This document shows positions 28,781 through 37,175 of a stretch of DNA of 64,000 nucleotides, piece by piece. The position numbers were made by a program, and so were the translations under genes. The notes under the pieces are model-generated. The model saw only the letters and a program-made list of their open reading frames with translations. It did not search any database and was not told where the DNA came from. This DNA comes from Luteimonas salinisoli (GTDB taxonomy: Bacteria; Pseudomonadota; Gammaproteobacteria; Xanthomonadales; Xanthomonadaceae): contig NZ_JACCKA010000027.1 in the NCBI RefSeq assembly GCF_013425525.1, positions 46,558 through 110,557 of the forward strand, in the 5' to 3' direction. Numbering within the stretch: position 1 is the stretch's first letter; every line of letters begins with the position of its first letter.

Positions 28781-30883
28781 ATGTACAAGTCCCCGCTGCT
28801 CGCAATGGCGATCCTGCTCATCGCGCTGCTGGCACCGGCGCCCGCCAGCGCGGCCTCGCCGGCGGTGCGGACCGACCACCTGCAGTCGCGCCTGGTCGCC
28901 GAAGCGACCGCGGCGGTGCCCGGTGCGCGGCTGACCCTCGGCCTGCTGCTCGAGCACGACCCGCACTGGCACACGTACTGGCGCAACCCGGGCGATTCGG
29001 GGCTGCCGACCGAACTCGAACTCACGCTGCCGAACGGCGTGACCGCCGAGCCGATCGAGTGGCCGCATCCGCAGCGCTTCGAACTCGCGGACATCGTCAA
29101 CTTCGGCTACGGCGAGCGCCGGCTGCTGCCGGTCTCGATCGTCATTCCGGCCGACTACGCCGCCGATGCGCTGCCGGTGCGCGCCGCGGCGAACTGGCTG
29201 ATCTGCGAGGTCGAATGCATCCCCGGCAAGGCCGAGTACGCGTTCGAACTGCCGGTCGCCCCAACGGCCGACGCGGATCCGCGCTGGGCCGACGATTTCG
29301 CCGCCGCGCGCGCCGGCCTGCCGGTCGTCTCGGCGGCGACGCTCGCGGTCGCCGAGGACGCCGACGCCATCGCCCTGGCCGTGAGCGGTCTCGACGCCGC
29401 CGTGGCGCCGGCGCAGTGGCAGTGGTTTCCGGAAACCCCGGAGGTCTTCGCCAACGGCGCGCAGCCGCAGTGGCAACGCGCAGCCGATGGCTGGCAGGCG
29501 CGTTGGCCGAAGAGCGAGTACTTCACCGCGCTGCCGGCGGAGGTCGCCCTGGTCGCGGTCGATGGCGACGGCACTGCGTGGCGTTTCGCCGCCGGCGTAG
29601 CGGGCACCGCGGGCAGCGTTGCGTCGTCCGCCCCTGCGGCGCCGCTGCCGGGCGGCGTGGCCACCCCCCTCGGTCTGCTGGCGGCCCTCGTGCTCGCCTT
29701 CCTCGGTGGCCTGGTCCTCAACCTGATGCCGTGCGTGTTCCCGGTGCTGTCGATCAAGGCGATGAGCGCGCTCCGCTCGGCCGACGACCGCGCCGAACTG
29801 CGCCGGCACGGCGGCTGGTACACGCTCGGCGTGGTCGCCACGTTCCTGCTGCTCGCCGGCGTGCTGCTCGCGCTGCGTGCCGGCGGCGAACAGCTCGGCT
29901 GGGGGTTCCAGCTGCAGGAGCCGCGCTTCGTCGCCGGCGTCGCATTGCTGCTGTTCGCGATGGCGCTGTCGTTCTCGGGCGTGTGGGAGTTCGGCGGCCG
30001 GATCGCCGGCACCGGCCAGCGGCTGACGGAAGGCAACGGTGCGCGCGCGGCCTTCTTCACCGGCGCGCTGGCGGTCGTCGTCGCCAGCCCGTGCACCGCG
30101 CCGTTCATGGGCACCGCACTCGGTTGGGCGCTGGCGCAGCCGGCCTACGCTGCGCTGGCGGTGTTCGTGGCGCTCGGCCTCGGCCTGGCCGCGCCGATGC
30201 TGCTGCTCGGGTTCGTCCCGGCACTGGCCCGCGCCTTGCCGCGGCCCGGCCCGTGGCTGGAAGGCTTTCGCCAGCTGCTCGCGTTCCCGCTGTACCTGAC
30301 CGTGGTCTGGCTGCTGTGGGTGTACGGCGAACAGACCTCGCCGCTCGGCATGGCCTGGCTGCTCGCCGCCCTGACCGCGCTGGCGTTCGCGCTGTGGCTG
30401 CTCGGGCGCCGGCCCGCGATGCGCTCGCCGCGGTTCCGCGCGGCTGCCGCCATCGCGTCCGCGGCGGCGCTGGTGGTCGCGCTCGGCCTGCCGCTGTCGG
30501 CATCGGCGCCGGCGGCCGCCGACGTGCAACCGACGACCGATGCCGGCAGCGAGCCCTGGAGCGAACAGCGCCTGGCCGAACTGCGCGCGGCCAACCGCCC
30601 GGTGCTGGTCAACATGACCGCCGCATGGTGCGTGACCTGCCTGGCCAACGAGCGCGTCGCATTGTCCACCGACACCGTGCGCGACGCCCTCGCCGCGCAC
30701 GACGTCGCCTACCTCAAGGGCGACTGGACCCGCAACGACGAGGCGATCACGCGCTACCTCCAGCGCTACGGCCGCAACGGCGTGCCCCTGTACGTGCTCT
30801 ACCCCGCCGGCGGCGGCGCACCCCGCGTGCTGCCGCAGCTGCTGACCGCGGATGGCGTCGCCGACGCGATCCGCTCGATGTGA
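28781..30883 (+). CDS. DsbD-family protein-disulfide reductase (ScsB-like)
   Basis: 700 residues. A signal peptide ends in PASA-AS. A periplasmic N-terminal domain (to about 270) contains HWHTYWRNPGDSGLP and ICEVECIPG with a Cys pair. An eight-helix membrane domain from about residue 295 contains NLMPCVFPVLSIK, the conserved Cys that relays electrons, and SPCTAPFMGTALG. A C-terminal thioredoxin domain has Cys617-Val-Thr-Cys620. The layout is that of DsbD/ScsB, which carry electrons from cytoplasmic thioredoxin to periplasmic partners. A GAGG Shine-Dalgarno precedes the ATG. The redoxin lipoprotein 25 bp downstream may be its client. Confidence 0.92.
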   Translation: MYKSPLLAMAILLIALLAPAPASAASPAVRTDHLQSRLVAEATAAVPGARLTLGLLLEHDPHWHTYWRNPGDSGLPTELELTLPNGVTAEPIEWPHPQRFELADIVNFGYGERRLLPVSIVIPADYAADALPVRAAANWLICEVECIPGKAEYAFELPVAPTADADPRWADDFAAARAGLPVVSAATLAVAEDADAIALAVSGLDAAVAPAQWQWFPETPEVFANGAQPQWQRAADGWQARWPKSEYFTALPAEVALVAVDGDGTAWRFAAGVAGTAGSVASSAPAAPLPGGVATPLGLLAALVLAFLGGLVLNLMPCVFPVLSIKAMSALRSADDRAELRRHGGWYTLGVVATFLLLAGVLLALRAGGEQLGWGFQLQEPRFVAGVALLLFAMALSFSGVWEFGGRIAGTGQRLTEGNGARAAFFTGALAVVVASPCTAPFMGTALGWALAQPAYAALAVFVALGLGLAAPMLLLGFVPALARALPRPGPWLEGFRQLLAFPLYLTVVWLLWVYGEQTSPLGMAWLLAALTALAFALWLLGRRPAMRSPRFRAAAAIASAAALVVALGLPLSASAPAAADVQPTTDAGSEPWSEQRLAELRAANRPVLVNMTAAWCVTCLANERVALSTDTVRDALAAHDVAYLKGDWTRNDEAITRYLQRYGRNGVPLYVLYPAGGGAPRVLPQLLTADGVADAIRSM

Positions 30884-30908
30884 CCTTCCCGACCCAGGAG
30901 ACCGACCG

Positions 30909-31535
30909 ATGAAAGCCTCACTGCTCACCACTGCGCTACTGTTCGCCGCCGCTGCACTGACGGCCTGCGCTGCCTCAGACGCGACCGCCGCCGCCGCGGT
31001 GGGCCAGCCCGCCCCGGCCTTCACCCTGGTCGACTCGGCCGGGCAGACGCGCAGCCTGGCCGACTTCGCCGGCAAGACCGTGGTGCTCGAGTGGACCAAT
31101 CACGAGTGTCCGTTCGTCAGGAAGCACTATGGTTCCGAGAACATGCAGGCGCAGCAGCGCGACGCGACCGCCGACGATGTCGTCTGGCTGAGCGTCAACT
31201 CGTCCGCCCCGGGCCAGCAAGGGCATGTGGACGGCGCCGCCGCCGAACGGATCCGCGGCCAGGCCCGCGCCGCGCAGACCGCCTACCTGCTCGACCCGGA
31301 CGGCACCACCGGCCGCGCCTATGGCGCCAAGACCACCCCGCACATGTACGTCATCGATCCCGCCGGCGTGCTGCGCTACGCCGGCGGCATCGACAGCATT
31401 CCGAGCCCCGACCCGGCCGACATCGCCAAGGCCACGCAGTACGTGCCGCAGGCGCTGGCGGAGCTGGCGGCGGGGCAGCCGGTCAGCGCCCCGGTGACGC
31501 GCCCGTACGGATGTTCGGTGAAGTACGCGAACTGA
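30909..31535 (+). CDS. Redoxin-domain (AhpC/TSA-like) exported lipoprotein
   Basis: 208 residues. The signal ends in a lipobox LTAC, so the mature protein is probably lipid-anchored. The redoxin core includes PAPAFTLVDSAGQTRSLADF and NHECPFVRKHYGS, where the single Cys of the CPFVRKHY motif is the peroxidatic or reductant cysteine of this thioredoxin-like group. KTTPHMYVIDPAG carries the cis-Pro loop. The ATG at 30909 follows AGGAGACCGACC. Position behind a DsbD-type reductase suggests that it receives electrons from it in periplasmic peroxide or disulfide defence; this is inference. Confidence 0.9.
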   Translation: MKASLLTTALLFAAAALTACAASDATAAAAVGQPAPAFTLVDSAGQTRSLADFAGKTVVLEWTNHECPFVRKHYGSENMQAQQRDATADDVVWLSVNSSAPGQQGHVDGAAAERIRGQARAAQTAYLLDPDGTTGRAYGAKTTPHMYVIDPAGVLRYAGGIDSIPSPDPADIAKATQYVPQALAELAAGQPVSAPVTRPYGCSVKYAN

Positions 31536-31591
31536 TCTGCGTGCTCGAGGCTCCGGGGCGCTGAAGCGTCCCGGGGCGGAGTCGCCCCTGC

Positions 31592-31735
31592 TCAGTGCAG
31601 GGCGTGCGACGCGTGCTGCAATTCCGCTCGCCGTTCCACCCGCTCCGCCGGCCGCGCCATCTCGTCCAGCACCAGCCCGGCCTGCTCCGCCAGCAACTCC
31701 AGGCAGACCGCCCGCTGCCCGTCCGGATGCCGGGC
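31592..31735 (-). pseudogene. Internally deleted remnant of the XAC0095-like gene found at 43195-43869
   Basis: The minus strand reads RAVCLELLAEQAGLVLDEM, then ARPAERVERRAEL and the ending HASHALH before TGA. This matches the middle (AVCLELLAEQAGLVLDEMAW) and the very last residues (HALH) of the protein at 43195-43869, with everything between them deleted. No start codon or Shine-Dalgarno survives. It shows that this family is multi-copy in the genome and prone to decay. It lies between the redoxin gene and the PmrB-like kinase gene, both of which end towards it. Confidence 0.7.
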
Positions 31736-31820
31736 CCCTCCGCATGGTCCTCGTCGTGTCTTGGAGTCGGAAATGTTCCGGGCTAGTGGATGTTCCCGTG
31801 GTGCGACGGTTCTTCGGTTG

Positions 31821-33206
31821 CTACTCCGATGGACCTGAAGACCCCGTTCTCAAGGACAACCGGAGCAGCAATCCCGGGTCCGCCCTGTGCGCGGACAGCT
31901 CCCATCCATGCGCCAGCGCGATTTCCCGGCAGATGGCCAGGCCGAGCCCGGCGCCCTGGTCGCGCCGATGGGCGCCACGCCAGAAGCGGGAGAACATCTG
32001 CGACAGATCCTGCGGATCCACGCCGGGGCCAGCATCGCGCACCGTCACCGTTTCAGCGTCCACCTCCACCCGCACCTCGGTGCCGTGCGGCGCATGCTGG
32101 ATGGCGTTTTCCAGCAGGTTTTTCAGCAGCGTGAACAGCGCACCGCGATCGGCTTGCCATCGCGCAACGGAGGCGCCGGACAGGGTCACATGCACGTCAG
32201 CCGCTTCGGCCATGCGCTGCAGGTAGGCGACGACGTCCTGCGCGACCTCCTGCACATCGGTGATGGCGAAACCGTAGTTCTGCACCTCGCTGGCTTCCGC
32301 CAGCAGCAGGAGTTGCTGCACCTGGCGCGTCATGTGCTCGACGTCGCCGAGCAGCGCGTCGCGGTCCTCGCCCTCCTCTCTCAACTCGACCTGCGCGCGG
32401 ATCAATGCCAGCGGCGTCTTCAACTCGTGCGCAGCCGTCGCAAGGAACTCCTGCTGCACGCGGAATCCGTGTTCCAGCCGGTCGAGCGCGCGGTTGAAGC
32501 TGTGCACCAGGGGCGCGATCTCGGACGGCACCGCCTCGGTGCGCAATCGCGCGTGGAGTGCGCGCGGCGAGATCGAGGCTGCGGACTCCGACAGCTTGCG
32601 CAAGGGCCGGAGCGTGTATCCGAGCGTGACATAGGCGCAGATGCCGAAGACGACGAGCAGCAGCACGCTGAAGATGACCACGCCCGCACCCATGAACGGC
32701 AGGGTGAATTCCTCGTAGATGAAGCCCAGCATCCGCGTGCTGACGGCGAACTGCAGGTACCAGGTCCTTCCGCCATGCTCGAAGCGCTCGATGGCGCTGT
32801 GCATTCGGACGCCCCCGCGTTCGAAGTTGAAGCTTCCAGGCACAAGTGGCCGCGATTCGGCGGGAGACCAGAAGTCTTCTCCGGCAGCGGAAACGAGCAC
32901 CGTCCGCCCGGAGTCGTCCAGCATGCGGTAGGCAACTTCCTCCTTGAGACTCTCATAGATCCACTCGTCGTCATCCTCGCTGGCCGCGAAGCCGACTGGG
33001 ACACCCTTGCCGTCGAACCGGACCGCCCCGACCAGCTGCTGCGTGTACTCGGCCATGTCTGCCTTCAGCAACAGGTCGCTGCGGTAAGTCGTCAGCACGA
33101 GGGTCACCAGGATCATGAGCAAAACGCTCAGGATCACCCCGACCACGTACGCGAGCAGGACCCGCAGGCTAAGGCTGTTCGGCACTGTCGGCTTCACGAA
33201 GGGCAT
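31821..33206 (-). CDS. BasS/PmrB-like sensor histidine kinase
   Basis: 461 residues from the preferred ATG at 33206 (an AGAGG Shine-Dalgarno 8 bases upstream); an ATG 18 bases earlier is possible. A transmembrane segment near residues 16-40 and another near 175-198 enclose a periplasmic sensor of about 130 residues rich in Glu and Asp (ASEDDDEWIYESLKEE), a plausible site for Fe3+ or polymyxin-type signals. HAMP, HisKA (ATAAHELKTPLALIRAQ), N box (NLLENAIQHAP), and G boxes (DAGPGVD, GAGLGLAI) follow. It overlaps the response regulator gene by 38 bp. Its position before eptA and PAP2 genes supports control of lipid A modification. Confidence 0.9.
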   Translation of the reverse strand: MPFVKPTVPNSLSLRVLLAYVVGVILSVLLMILVTLVLTTYRSDLLLKADMAEYTQQLVGAVRFDGKGVPVGFAASEDDDEWIYESLKEEVAYRMLDDSGRTVLVSAAGEDFWSPAESRPLVPGSFNFERGGVRMHSAIERFEHGGRTWYLQFAVSTRMLGFIYEEFTLPFMGAGVVIFSVLLLVVFGICAYVTLGYTLRPLRKLSESAASISPRALHARLRTEAVPSEIAPLVHSFNRALDRLEHGFRVQQEFLATAAHELKTPLALIRAQVELREEGEDRDALLGDVEHMTRQVQQLLLLAEASEVQNYGFAITDVQEVAQDVVAYLQRMAEAADVHVTLSGASVARWQADRGALFTLLKNLLENAIQHAPHGTEVRVEVDAETVTVRDAGPGVDPQDLSQMFSRFWRGAHRRDQGAGLGLAICREIALAHGWELSAHRADPGLLLRLSLRTGSSGPSE

Positions 33207-33861
33207 AGCCGAGACCTCTGACATTGATGATCCGTTGGCCCGAACCGATGGCGCGCAGCTTGCGGCGGATGCGATGCAGGGCGACGTCCAGCGCGCCCGG
33301 GGTGACGGCCTCGCCCAGTCCCCAACCGGCCGACTCCAGCGCGCCGCGGCGTACGACTTCCTCGTGCTTGCGCAGCAGCAACAACATGATCTGCATTTCC
33401 GCCGGGGGCAGCCTCGCGATCTCCTCGCCGCAACACATGATGCCGTCGCCAGGCCGCAGCGTCAGATCGCCCTGGCTGGGGTCGAGCTGGCGAACCTCCA
33501 CCGGGCGGCGCAGCAATGCCCGCACGCGCGCCACCATCTCGTCCATGGCGAATGGTTTTGGCAGGTAGTCGTCGGCGCCGGCATCCAGGCCCTCCACACG
33601 GTCGCGCAACGCATCCCGCGCCGTCAGCACCAGGCAGGGCACGCCCATTCCTGCGCCGCGCAGGCGCCGCAGCAGGACGAGCCCATCGCCATCCGGCAAC
33701 CCGCGATCGATCACCAGCGCCTGGTAAGGCATGCGCCGGATGATGGCCCATGCCGCATCGACGCGATCGACGACATCGACGGCGATTCCGGCTGTCGCGA
33801 GTCCCTTGCAGACCAGTCGCGCAAGCCGCTCGTGATCCTCGATCAGGAGAATGCGGCTCAT
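33169..33861 (-). CDS. OmpR/PhoB-family response regulator (BasR/PmrA-like)
   Basis: 230 residues. The receiver domain begins MSRILLIEDHERLARL with the acidic pair, phospho-acceptor Asp in LVIDRGLPDGDG and Lys in DYLPKPFAMDE. The C-terminal winged helix contains RLPPAEMQIMLLLLRKHEEVV and VDVALHRIRRKLRAIG (VALHRIRRKL) with a terminal INVRGLGYAL hairpin. OmpR-family regulators bind tandem direct repeats; a CTTAC-N6-CTTAC pair lies 110 bp upstream of this gene and again before the second PAP2 gene. Autoregulation and control of the neighbouring envelope genes are likely but inferred. Confidence 0.92.
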   Translation of the reverse strand: MSRILLIEDHERLARLVCKGLATAGIAVDVVDRVDAAWAIIRRMPYQALVIDRGLPDGDGLVLLRRLRGAGMGVPCLVLTARDALRDRVEGLDAGADDYLPKPFAMDEMVARVRALLRRPVEVRQLDPSQGDLTLRPGDGIMCCGEEIARLPPAEMQIMLLLLRKHEEVVRRGALESAGWGLGEAVTPGALDVALHRIRRKLRAIGSGQRIINVRGLGYALREADSAEQP

Positions 33862-33898
33862 CGCGGCGTTTCGTTCTGGGGTGACAGATGAGGGCAAC

Positions 33899-34150
33899 GC
33901 GCTCGCACTGAAAGCCTTACTCCTGCATGCGTTCAACGCGCCGCGAACGAGCGGCATTATCGAGCGTTTTCCTTACTGGACACTTACCTGGCCGAACCCA
34001 TGCCTGTTCGGCGGGGGTTCACTGTCCGGTAAGTCTCCGGAAGGACGCGTCGCCTCACAGTCGCGCTTCGTTATAGCACGAGGCATCGCATGCATCCGCA
34101 CGCCGGAACCGTTCCGATCCGGCACGCCCCGGGCACTCGCCCGCGTCGTG
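33899..34150 (+). repeat. Long leader repeat, copy 1 (upstream of the chimeric PAP2 gene)
   Basis: This stretch reappears at 36932-37135 in the same orientation, upstream of the other PAP2 gene. Shared landmarks are GCGCTCGCACTGAAAGC, CCTTACTGGACACTTACC, GTAAGTCTCCGGAA, and the block GAGGCATCGCATGC followed by CCGCACGCCGGAACCGTTCC. Copy 1 has 56 extra bases between two CCTTACT repeats (33915 and 33971), as if copy 2 lost them by recombination between the repeats. A large imperfect inverted structure, GGACACTTACC with GGTAAGTCTCC around an inner GCCGAAC/GTTCGGC hairpin, lies at 33978-34039. Confidence 0.8.
33972..33987 (+). promoter_or_regulatory. Candidate OmpR-type operator CTTAC-N6-CTTAC
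   Basis: Two CTTAC half-sites start exactly 11 bp apart (33972 and 33983), the spacing used by dimers of OmpR/PhoB regulators. The same pair is conserved in the second leader at about 36949-36964. It lies between the divergent response-regulator gene and the PAP2/eptA genes. Binding by the adjacent BasR-like protein is predicted, not shown. Confidence 0.45.
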
Positions 34151-34339
34151 CATGAATAGCATTTCGACCAGCGTTGCGTTCTGCGACGAGGCATCCGTGC
34201 TCCCGCACTGCCTGGAGCTCCACCGGGCGCCGAATCGGACCGGCGATCTCCGCATTCCCGCCGGTGGCGGCGACTGCCGCACGTCGGGCCGGAAGGCAGT
34301 GGACGCGGTGCGGCCATTGCCGGGGCTGGTGCCTGGGTC

Positions 34340-34620
34340 GGCAGGGAGACCTGGGTGATCGAGTACGACAGCGCCCCTCGCGCGGGCGGCCGCCCGAAGC
34401 GGAGCACCTCGAGCCCGTTGCTGGTTGCGCCAACACGATTATCTGCGTGGATCGTGTCGCGCGGCCGGCAAATACGGCATCGACTGGCGAAGGCAGGTTT
34501 TCCGCGCGGAAGGCTTCACAGCGCGACGGGCGCATTCGGCATGCGTCACCACGTCTTCGAACGCGCCTTGAATCGTTCCCCCGCCAGAGAACCGACAACG
34601 CTGAAGGCGCTGGCGAAGAA
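34340..34620 (+). pseudogene. Fused remnants of a PAP2 gene start and an eptA gene end
   Basis: Two ancient pieces are joined here. Bases 34340-34440 match the start of the PAP2 gene at 37160-37260, including GTGATCGAGTACG with its Shine-Dalgarno. Bases 34481-34620 match the end of eptA at about 36730-36870; in eptA's own frame they read HSATGAFGMRHHVFERALN against HSVMGAFGMRSDVFDPALN. The eptA stop codon is gone. Both pieces are in frame with the PAP2 gene that follows and are read through into it. Confidence 0.75.
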
Positions 34621-35170
34621 TGCCTACGTGCAAGTACGACGGCCGCGACTACTGTTGGCGGTATGTCTCGCCGGTATTGCTTCGTCTGTTGTTTATCCGT
34701 CCGACTTATCGAGCTACCGCGATACGCCGCGCAGCGAGCACGTACTCGTCACTGGTACAGAGCGGTACGGACGGCATATCAATACGATCGCAGTGGTGGC
34801 ATTGCCCATCGTCAAACGCGACCCGATAGGGGTGCTGCAAATCGTCTATCTCGGCGTTACCGGCGCCATCATGACCCATGGCTTGAAGCGCGCACTGGAT
34901 CCAGTCGTCATCCTGGGAGTGCGCTTGGGTGAACGTCCCTATGGCGGACGGCACAACATGCCTTCCGGACACGCCTCACTGGCGTCTTCGGCGGTGTACT
35001 TCGTGGGGCGTCGTTACGGATGGTGGCACCTGTTCTACTTGTTGCCGGTGCTGTTGCTGACAATGCTTGCGCGCGTAGCGCTCGATGCGCATACCGGATC
35101 CGCGGTGATTGCAGGCGCATTGATCGGCATCTTCTGCGCTGCCTTGTTTACAGGAAAGCACAGGTCGTAG
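34355..35170 (+). CDS. PAP2-family phosphatase with chimeric N-terminus (LpxE-like candidate)
   Basis: 271 residues from a GTG at 34355 preceded by GGGAG. Residues 1 to about 85 are read from remnants of another PAP2 gene and of eptA; the genuine enzyme begins near VQVRRPRLLLAVCLAG. The three PAP2 motifs are present: KRALDPVVILGVRLGERP, PSGHAS, and RVALDAHTGSAVIAG with the catalytic His pair. Membrane segments flank them. Periplasmic PAP2 enzymes dephosphorylate lipid A, phosphatidylglycerophosphate or undecaprenyl diphosphate; the neighbours favour lipid A or its donor lipids. An ATG at 34541 is an alternative start. Terminal homology to PAP2 proteins commonly found beside mcr/eptA genes is noted. 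Confidence 0.82.
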   Translation: MIEYDSAPRAGGRPKRSTSSPLLVAPTRLSAWIVSRGRQIRHRLAKAGFPRGRLHSATGAFGMRHHVFERALNRSPAREPTTLKALAKNAYVQVRRPRLLLAVCLAGIASSVVYPSDLSSYRDTPRSEHVLVTGTERYGRHINTIAVVALPIVKRDPIGVLQIVYLGVTGAIMTHGLKRALDPVVILGVRLGERPYGGRHNMPSGHASLASSAVYFVGRRYGWWHLFYLLPVLLLTMLARVALDAHTGSAVIAGALIGIFCAALFTGKHRS

Positions 35171-35251
35171 GTTGGCGGGGTTCGCGCCAACCTGGCGGCT
35201 GCCAGCCATCCCCACGATCCATCACCAGGAGAGCCGCGTGAGACGACCAGC

Positions 35252-36850
35252 ATGCACGCCCTAGCGCGCAGATTGTTGTCCGGCGCTTTCGTTCCCAGGG
35301 TGCGCTGGCGCTTTCGCACATCGAGATTCATTCTGGTCTGGGCGCTGTTCAATGGAGCGGCGTATCACGCGCCACTCTATCTGTTCGGCATCGAACATCT
35401 GGATGTCGCATCCTTGCGTGCGGGCATGACGTTGCTCACGTTGCCCGTCCTGGTCGTGGCAATGACCGCGGTGTTCATTGGCCTGATCGCCTTGATCTCG
35501 CAGCGGCTGGTCAAGCCGTTCTGCATGGCGATGGCGGTCGTCAACGCCATCGCACTCTATTTCCAGGTCACGTATGGCGTCGTGCTGGACGACACCATGA
35601 TGGGCAACGTCTTCAACACCGACACGTCGGAAGCGGCCGGCCTGTTCCATCCCTGGATGCTCGTGTACGTTTTTTTCCTGGGCATCGTGCCTTGCTGGGT
35701 TCTCCTGCAAGTCGAGGTGACGCACACGCCTTTCCGCAAACGCCTGGCAATGCCCGTCGCGGTCGGCCTGTTCACGCTTTGCTGGGCGTATGGCGCATCC
35801 CAAAGCTGGTTGTGGATCGATCAGTACGCCAAGCGGATTGGCGGCATGGTCCTGCCCTGGTCGTACGCGGTCAATGGTGTGCGCTACTGGGCAGGCAACG
35901 TGGCCCCGCACGAACGCAGGCTGCTACCTCCCGCCCATTTCGTGTCGAACGAAAGGAAGGTCGTCTTCCTGATCATCGGTGAGTCTGCCCGCGCGCAGAA
36001 TTTCTCCCTGTATGGGTATGGCAGGCAGACCAATCAGGAAATGGCCAAAGCGGGTACCACGGTCTTCAAGAAGGCCCGGTCGTGCGCCACGTACACGACC
36101 GCCTCCCTTGAATGCATCCTGGCCCATCGGGACCCCGGGGCGCGTGCGCGGTGGGAGCCATTGACCAGCTATCTCCAGCGGCATGGCGTCGAAGTCACCT
36201 GGCGAACGAACAACGCCGGCGAGCCCGCCATGAACGTACGGCACTTCGAACGTCTTGGCGATCTGAAGGCCGGTTGCGCGGGAGAGGCGTGCGACTACGA
36301 CGAAGGATTGTTGCGCGGCATCGAAGCGCGTATTGCCGCATCGAACCAGCAACGCATCCTGGTGGTGTTCCATCTCGAGGGGAGCCACGGGCCGGCATAC
36401 AACACGCGCTACCCGTCGCGCTTCAACGTGTTTACACCGGTGTGCGCATCGGTCCAGCTGCACCAGTGCTCGAGCGACGAACTGGTCAATGCCTACGACA
36501 ACACCATCGTCTACACGGATTTCGTCGTGGGGCAGGCCATCGACATGCTGAAGGGTCTACAGGGTTACTCGACCTCGCTGATCTACGTTTCCGACCATGG
36601 CGAATCGCTGGGGGAGTACAACCTGTATCTGCACGGGACGCCCTGGTCGATTGCACCTGCCGTTCAAAAGGAAATCCCGTTGATCGTATGGGATTCCAGC
36701 GCAGCTCATTCAAACGCGAACGCGACAATGACGGTCGAAGGCACGTTTTCCCACGCGAACGTGTTCCACAGCGTCATGGGTGCGTTCGGGATGCGTAGCG
36801 ACGTCTTCGACCCCGCATTGAACCTCTTCTCGCCAGAGAGGCCCCAGTGA
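35252..36850 (+). CDS. eptA: EptA/MCR-family phosphoethanolamine-lipid A transferase
   Basis: 532 residues. Five membrane helices in the first 200 residues precede a periplasmic sulfatase-fold domain. The metal and catalytic features are visible: FLIIGESARAQNFSLYGYGRQTN with Glu, the Cys278-Ala-Thr-Tyr-Thr282 segment in which Thr282 aligns with the phosphoethanolamine-accepting Thr of EptA/MCR proteins, HGPAY, and YVSDHGESLGE followed by LHGTP. The Cys pairs that form disulfides in this family are mostly present (CAG-EAC, VCASVQLHQC). The enzyme moves phosphoethanolamine from phosphatidylethanolamine to lipid A phosphates and can lower polymyxin binding. It is flanked by PAP2 phosphatases. 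Chromosomal context, so probably intrinsic. Confidence 0.93.
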   Translation: MHALARRLLSGAFVPRVRWRFRTSRFILVWALFNGAAYHAPLYLFGIEHLDVASLRAGMTLLTLPVLVVAMTAVFIGLIALISQRLVKPFCMAMAVVNAIALYFQVTYGVVLDDTMMGNVFNTDTSEAAGLFHPWMLVYVFFLGIVPCWVLLQVEVTHTPFRKRLAMPVAVGLFTLCWAYGASQSWLWIDQYAKRIGGMVLPWSYAVNGVRYWAGNVAPHERRLLPPAHFVSNERKVVFLIIGESARAQNFSLYGYGRQTNQEMAKAGTTVFKKARSCATYTTASLECILAHRDPGARARWEPLTSYLQRHGVEVTWRTNNAGEPAMNVRHFERLGDLKAGCAGEACDYDEGLLRGIEARIAASNQQRILVVFHLEGSHGPAYNTRYPSRFNVFTPVCASVQLHQCSSDELVNAYDNTIVYTDFVVGQAIDMLKGLQGYSTSLIYVSDHGESLGEYNLYLHGTPWSIAPAVQKEIPLIVWDSSAAHSNANATMTVEGTFSHANVFHSVMGAFGMRSDVFDPALNLFSPERPQ

Positions 36851-36931
36851 CATCAGAGGCGCTGGCAAAGATGGACTGCGCGAATGTGGCTCGTCAGGTC
36901 GTTCTGTGCCCTGGCGAACGCTGGAGGTAGC

Positions 36932-37135
36932 GCGCTCGCACTGAAAGCCTTACTGGACACTTACCCGTCCGCACCGATTCCTCGTCGGCGGGAATTTCCT
37001 GTTCAGTAAGTCTCCGGAAAGACACATCGTCTGACAGTTGCGCTTCGTCATAGCGCGAGGCATCGCATGCGTCCGCACGCCGGAACCGTTCCGATCTGGC
37101 ACCCGCCGGGCACATGCCCGCGCCGCGAATGAGCG
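36932..37135 (+). repeat. Long leader repeat, copy 2 (upstream of PAP2 gene A)
   Basis: Homologous to 33899-34150 but lacking the 56 bases between two CCTTACT repeats. It retains the CTTAC-N6-CTTAC pair, the GTAAGTCTCCGGAAAG segment and the GCGAGGCATCGCATGC block. Between the eptA stop (36850) and this repeat, GAGGCGCTGGCAAAGATG resembles the beginning of the other PAP2 gene (AAGGCGCTGGCGAAGAATG), followed by about 60 bases of decayed sequence. Confidence 0.8.
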
Positions 37136-37175
37136 AAGTTTCGCTCATCGTGGCCGGGCCGGCATGGAGGCCCAG

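Noticed and set aside
28676..31099. 807-codon minus-strand frame opposite dsbD
   Set aside because: Antisense to a clear DsbD-family protein; His/Arg/Gln-rich composition typical of a shadow.
35252..36850. Recently acquired plasmid-type mcr resistance gene
   Set aside because: Composition and the flanking two-component and glycosyltransferase genes fit an intrinsic chromosomal eptA; no mobile element borders it.
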